Source: DASSFG01 sp035550375 (GTDB lineage: Bacteria > Planctomycetota > Planctomycetia > Pirellulales > JAICIG01). Taken from it: a stretch of 64,000 nucleotides of DNA. The notes under the pieces were generated by a model that saw only the letters and a program-made list of their open reading frames with translations, was not told where the DNA came from and did not search any database. The position numbers and the translations under genes are program-made. Positions 60,450 through 64,000 of the stretch are shown piece by piece; within the stretch, counting starts at the first letter, position 1, and every line of letters begins with the position of its first letter. The stretch is from the NCBI GenBank assembly GCA_035550375.1, contig DASZPH010000007.1, positions 41,387 through 105,386 of the forward strand. Direction: 5' to 3'.

Positions 60450-62003
60450 TCAACGCCCGAGAGTCGGTGTTTTTTGGGCGCTCATGACACTGGGCGGAGG
60501 TGCAAAGACGCCCACATCGAGATGCACGAAGCGGAGACGGTCGACTTCCACGGCGCCGAACGACTCGATCGCCTCGCGCGCCGCATCCCAACGGGCCGTT
60601 TCGCCCGCCGGCGGATGACAAACCATCCAGACTCGGCCGCGCCTTGCCGCCCGCTCGATGCTTTCTGGCGGCGAGTCGCCGTCGACCAGGTTCGACTTTC
60701 GCCCAAAGTAAGCCTCGTAGACCGCCGGCTGCGACACCCACAACGAGTCGCCGGGGCCCCAATGGTGATGCACGTAGTCGAATGCCTGCCGGAATTCAAC
60801 CGAGGGTTTGGCGACGACTGCGTACATGGCCGTCCGCACCCCGCCCGCCAGCAGAACCAGTACAGAAAGGGCTGGTACGGCCCACGCGACGCGCCCCTTC
60901 GAAAGATGCGCAAGAGAGTCGAGCCCATAGGCCGCGGTCAACCAGAGTGACGGCAGGAGAAAGGCGAGCAGCCGGTTGCCGAGCGGGTACTGGCGAAGGG
61001 CGGCCGCCAGGCACGCCAGGCAGGCCGGGGCGACCAGAAGGACCGCCAGCCGGGGCTGGCGGCGGGCACACGTCGCCAGGCCGATTGCGGCCAGAATTGC
61101 GACGGGCAGCCCCGTCCCCTGCACCCCGTAATTTCCGGCCTCGATGAGCTTACTCGCCAGCCATCCAAGGCACCCGCCGATCGACGAAAGATCGACAAAG
61201 TCTACGGCCCAGAACGTCTGTTGGTACGGCGTGTTGTGATGCCGCGCCGCCACCAGCCACAGCCCGGCGCACGAGGTGAGCAGGGCGATCTGCATCGAGA
61301 CCCAGTATGCCCAGTCGCGCCGGCCGCCGCTCCGGACCGTTTCGACCAGCACAGCCATCGCCGCCCCGGCGAGCGTGAACGCGCTGGGAAAGGACAGCCA
61401 CGGCCCAACGAGAGCGGCGGTAAGCAGCGCCAGCCCGCTTGCCCGGCGCCGCCCCGGCGAGTCGCCGGCCTGGAGGTAGATTGCGGTTGCCAGCAAGACC
61501 GCTTCCGCGACCAGAACGTCGGTCGTGTACGGTTTCACCTGGTAGCTCAGGTGCAGCAGGCAGCTCGACAGGCAGGCGCAGCCGACGGCCCAAACGGAGC
61601 CGCTTTTGCCGACGACGGTTCGGGCCAGCGGCACCATGAGCACCAGCGCCGCCAGGCTGGCCGAAAGGGCCGGCAGCCGCATCGCCAGTTCGGAAGGCCC
61701 GGCCGCCAAGTAGCACGCCCGCAAAATCCATAAAAACACGGGGGGAGCCGCCTGATCGTGGCTCAAAGGCCCCGCGAGCTCAAAAAACGACCTCTGGAAG
61801 ACGTTTAGCAGCAGGAACGCCTCGTCATGCCAGTACGAGGTCCTGGCGAAGTACTGCCTCAGCCGCGCGAGGCCGCCCAGCAAGACCAGCCCGGCCAGAA
61901 GATATCGCGGGTCAAGGCACTTTCGGATTGCCCGCCCCGCCATCCCCCGCGCTGCGGCCGTCCACCACGGGGGTAAGGCCATTTTGCGAGGGGCCGACAG
62001 CAT
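60450..62003 (-). CDS. PMT/ArnT-like membrane glycosyltransferase
   Basis: 517 residues, ATG at 62003. About 11 membrane helices. The acidic motif RTSYWHDEAFLLL in the first extracytoplasmic loop corresponds to the Asp/Glu pair of GT-C enzymes (PMT, ArnT), and a second loop with PLSHDQAAPPVFLW carries another acidic residue. A C-terminal soluble domain (about 400-517) follows the last helix. Such enzymes transfer sugars from polyprenyl phosphate to lipids or proteins outside the membrane. Separated from the PEPCK-like gene by 297 bases with no gene. Acceptor unknown. Confidence 0.75.
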   Translation of the reverse strand: MLSAPRKMALPPWWTAAARGMAGRAIRKCLDPRYLLAGLVLLGGLARLRQYFARTSYWHDEAFLLLNVFQRSFFELAGPLSHDQAAPPVFLWILRACYLAAGPSELAMRLPALSASLAALVLMVPLARTVVGKSGSVWAVGCACLSSCLLHLSYQVKPYTTDVLVAEAVLLATAIYLQAGDSPGRRRASGLALLTAALVGPWLSFPSAFTLAGAAMAVLVETVRSGGRRDWAYWVSMQIALLTSCAGLWLVAARHHNTPYQQTFWAVDFVDLSSIGGCLGWLASKLIEAGNYGVQGTGLPVAILAAIGLATCARRQPRLAVLLVAPACLACLAAALRQYPLGNRLLAFLLPSLWLTAAYGLDSLAHLSKGRVAWAVPALSVLVLLAGGVRTAMYAVVAKPSVEFRQAFDYVHHHWGPGDSLWVSQPAVYEAYFGRKSNLVDGDSPPESIERAARRGRVWMVCHPPAGETARWDAAREAIESFGAVEVDRLRFVHLDVGVFAPPPSVMSAQKTPTLGR

Positions 62004-62107
62004 GGTTTGCGAAGGAAAAGGCGGCAGTGAGGGGGCTGACGCTAGTCGTTCCCAACGGCGGTGTCAACATCGTTGCGCCCTGGTCTTCCACGAATTCGGC
62101 TCTGTGA

Positions 62108-62113
62108 TATAGT
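62108..62113 (+). promoter_or_regulatory. possible -10 box for the RRM gene
   Basis: TATAGT at 62108-62113 is a good -10, but no good -35 lies at the right distance (CTTCCA at 62085 is weak). If used, the leader before GTG 62278 is about 155-160 bases, long as in cold-induced RNA-binding-protein genes. Confidence 0.3.
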
Positions 62114-62277
62114 TATTACGGTTGGTTTGTCGACCGCGAATCGTCTCGTTGATTCTTCGCGAATCTGCCCGCGATTTCCCTTTCGTCTTTCCACCTGGCG
62201 GACCACCACGCTTGGTCCCTTTCCCTCGACCCGGAAAGAAAATCGGGTCATTTTTCGCCAATCAGGAGTTTGAGATC

Positions 62278-62607
62278 GTGGGTAAGAAGTTGTACGTCGG
62301 AAACTTGAGCTACCAGGTAACGAATGCCACGCTGGAAGCCCTGTTTGCGCCTTACGGCGAGGTGCGCAGTGCTCAGGTCATTCAGGACCGCGACACGGGC
62401 AGCAGCAAAGGTTTTGGATTTGTGGAAATGGCCGACGACAATGCGGCCAGGGAAGCAATCAAGGGCCTTAACGAACAGCAGCACGAAGGCCGCGCGTTGA
62501 TCGTCAACGAGGCTCGGCCTCGCGAAGAGCGTCGCGGCGGCGGTGGCGGTGGCGGCGGTGGTCGCCGCGGCGGCGGCGGCGGTTACGGCGGTGGTCGCCG
62601 GTATTAA
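62278..62607 (+). CDS. glycine-rich RRM RNA-binding protein
   Basis: 109 residues from GTG 62278, with AGGAG nine bases upstream. One RRM (about 3-80): RNP2 KLYVGNLSY and RNP1 SKGFGFVEM, plus LFAPYGEVRSAQVIQDRDTG. The C-terminus is an Arg/Gly-rich tail (EERRGGGGGGGGGRRGGGGG type, then YGGGRRY). It resembles the cold-inducible RNA-binding proteins of cyanobacteria and planctomycetes. It is monocistronic, with a strong terminator downstream. Confidence 0.93.
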   Translation: MGKKLYVGNLSYQVTNATLEALFAPYGEVRSAQVIQDRDTGSSKGFGFVEMADDNAAREAIKGLNEQQHEGRALIVNEARPREERRGGGGGGGGGRRGGGGGYGGGRRY

Positions 62608-62625
62608 TCGAGCGTAAAGTCCCTT

Positions 62626-62665
62626 GCGCTGGGCGGGCACAATCACCCGCCCAGCGCGGATTTTC
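62626..62665 (+). terminator. intrinsic terminator of the RRM gene
   Basis: GCGCTGGGCGGG (62626-62637) and CCCGCCCAGCGC (62646-62657) form a perfect 12-bp stem with an 8-base loop, followed by GGATTTTCT. It lies in the convergent gap with ald and has no T-run on the other strand, so it mainly serves the RRM gene. Confidence 0.8.
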
Positions 62666-62718
62666 TGCCTCCAGACAAACATGGGGCACGGTGGCATCGT
62701 ATCCAGTCGGCGTTATCT

Positions 62719-63831
62719 CTACGCTTCCGCGAAGCGCCGACTGAACGACAGGCCGAAGCTCGAAGCGACCGCCTCATTGGTGATCTCGCCATCCATGATA
62801 TTGATGGCTCGCGCCAGCGGCCGTATCGCGGCCGCTGCGGCGTCGATGCCACGCCGGGCAATCTGCATCGCCCAGGGTAGCGTCACATTGCACAAGGCAT
62901 AGGTGCTCGTGCGGCCGACTGCGCCCGGCATGTTGGTAACGCAGTAGTGCAGAACATGGTCGACGATGAACGTCGGCTCGCTGTGGGTCGTCGGTCGGCT
63001 GGTGGCCACGCACCCCCCCTGGTCGATCGCCACGTCGATGATCACGCTCCCCGGCTGCATGAATCTCAGATCGTCCCGCTCGACCAGATGCGGCGCCTTC
63101 GCGCCAGGAATTAACACCGAACCGATGACCAGATCGGCCCGTCTGAGCTGCTCGCGGATTGTATGGCGATCGCTGAATAAGCAATCGACGTTGGGGGGCA
63201 TAACGTCGTCGAGATAGCGGAGACGGTCCATGTTTACGTCGAGCAACCCGACGCTAGCGCCAAAACCGGCTGCTACCTTGGCTGCGTTGGCCCCCACGAC
63301 GCCGCCGCCCAGAATGGTGATGTGGGCCGGCGCCACGCCCGGCACGCCCCCCAGCAAAATGCCTCGCCCCATCTGCGGGCGTTCCAGATACTTGGCACCC
63401 TCCTGGATGCTCATCCGGCCGGCCACCTCGCTCATGGGAGTCAAAAGCGGGAGCCGGCCCTGATCATCTCGCAGCGTCTCGTAGGCCACAGCCGTGGCGC
63501 CCGAGGCCAACACCGCCTCGGCCAGCTTCCGGTCGGCGGCAAAATGAAAGTAGGTGAAGACGATCTGCCTCTTGCGCAGCAAAGGCCACTCCACCTCCAG
63601 CGGCTCCTTGACCTTCATGATCATCTCGGCTTCGCCAAAAATCTCTTGCGGCTGCTCGACCAGCTTGGCGCCCTGCTGCGCATACTGCTCGTCGGGGATG
63701 CCGGAGCCAAGTCCGGCGCCGGTTTGCAGAAGCACCGTATGTCCGGCGCGCGTCAGCTCCTCGACGCCCACGGGCAAAATGGCCACACGGTACTCGTCGC
63801 GTTTGATTTCCTTGGGAACACCGATGATCAA
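62719..63831 (-). CDS. ald: alanine dehydrogenase
   Basis: 370 residues, TTG start at 63831 with GGAGG five bases upstream. Typical family start IIGVPKEIKRDEYRVAILP, MKVKEPLEVEWPLL (substrate Lys), FTYFHFAADRKLAEA (catalytic His), NAD site ILGGGVVGANAAKVA and the C-terminal MPGAVGRTSTYALCNVTLPW. The enzyme converts alanine to pyruvate and ammonia reversibly with NAD. Full length and intact. It converges with the RRM gene across the terminator. Confidence 0.95.
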   Translation of the reverse strand: MIIGVPKEIKRDEYRVAILPVGVEELTRAGHTVLLQTGAGLGSGIPDEQYAQQGAKLVEQPQEIFGEAEMIMKVKEPLEVEWPLLRKRQIVFTYFHFAADRKLAEAVLASGATAVAYETLRDDQGRLPLLTPMSEVAGRMSIQEGAKYLERPQMGRGILLGGVPGVAPAHITILGGGVVGANAAKVAAGFGASVGLLDVNMDRLRYLDDVMPPNVDCLFSDRHTIREQLRRADLVIGSVLIPGAKAPHLVERDDLRFMQPGSVIIDVAIDQGGCVATSRPTTHSEPTFIVDHVLHYCVTNMPGAVGRTSTYALCNVTLPWAMQIARRGIDAAAAAIRPLARAINIMDGEITNEAVASSFGLSFSRRFAEA

Positions 63832-63975
63832 AGGAACCTCCGAGGAAAAGAAGAGTCACCTTAGTACTACAGCGCCTTTTTAATTGATCTTTTACGCTGG
63901 CCTGTGGGTCGGGTACAAGAGCAGTCCACGGTACTTGCGGCAGGTGTTGCTCTTTTGCTTGCATGGAGGTAGAGC

Positions 63976-64000
63976 ATGGATGCTCGTGCACTGCGTCGGT
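63976..64000 (+). CDS. start of an unidentified gene cut by the window edge
   Basis: ATG at 63976 is preceded by GGAGGT at 63965-63970 with a five-base gap, the best ribosome site in the area. Only MDARALRR is visible before the window ends, so no family can be named. It is divergent from ald, and the 144 bases between the starts must hold both promoters. Confidence 0.45.

Noticed and set aside
1..64000. CRISPR array, prophage or plasmid origin
   Set aside because: No regularly spaced repeats, phage genes, replication genes or iteron blocks were seen.

Overview
The window reads as a high-GC chromosome segment from a planctomycete, most likely Pirellulales-like. The sequence evidence is a DUF1501-type twin-arginine N-terminus at the left edge, an N-terminal LEVRSLLDA-type motif on a giant extracellular protein, DUF4214 modules on exported proteins, an Ftr enzyme of tetrahydromethanopterin C1 metabolism, BlaI/M56 regulators, PQQ-like propeller proteins, a glycine-rich RRM protein and frequent TTG/GTG starts. 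This is an inference from gene content; no 16S rRNA is present.

Left part (1-12.4 kb): a clipped DUF1501 gene; a small membrane protein; a PrsW-like intramembrane protease with a zinc ribbon; an enolase-superfamily enzyme with a small companion ORF; and a minus-strand LPS-core operon (hldE, waaF, WaaP-like kinase, GT4). Next come an RmlC-like cupin and a promoter-terminator unit for a structured RNA, set among heptanucleotide repeats and in front of a Gfo/Idh oxidoreductase. A secreted protein and ftr follow.

Middle (12.5-32 kb): a membrane protein, pyrB-pyrC, a secreted esterase, an SGNH hydrolase carrying DUF4214 repeats, tRNA-Ser(TGA), and a secreted two-repeat protein. A four-gene hydrogenase-4-type membrane arm (HyfB, C, E, F) has no catalytic subunits beside it. 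It is followed by a convergent, overlapping SbcD/YhaO-like nuclease, an efflux adaptor with an EF-hand tail, a MacB-type permease without an ATPase, and a PQQ-like propeller protein.

Right-middle (32-46 kb): a compact operon (C-methyltransferase, epimerase, HddC-like, HddA-like) predicted to make a GDP-activated modified heptose, then an SLC13 symporter. A BlaI repressor and an M56 peptidase fused to a seven-blade WD40 propeller form a unit with its own promoter and operator-like dyad. Copies of an interspersed repeat bracket this unit, and a third copy lies further right. A 1069-residue DUF11/DUF4214 surface protein and a small Gly/Tyr-rich secreted protein follow.

Right part (46-64 kb): an aldo/keto reductase, methylmalonate-semialdehyde dehydrogenase, a Mug glycosylase, an EmrAB-type efflux pair, small proteins, a lipoprotein with M23-like features, and an esterase. 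A 1207-residue protein is a candidate PPi-type PEP carboxykinase. The end holds a PMT/ArnT-like glycosyltransferase, the RRM protein, alanine dehydrogenase and the start of one more gene.

I saw no CRISPR array, transposase, integrase, rRNA or replication origin.
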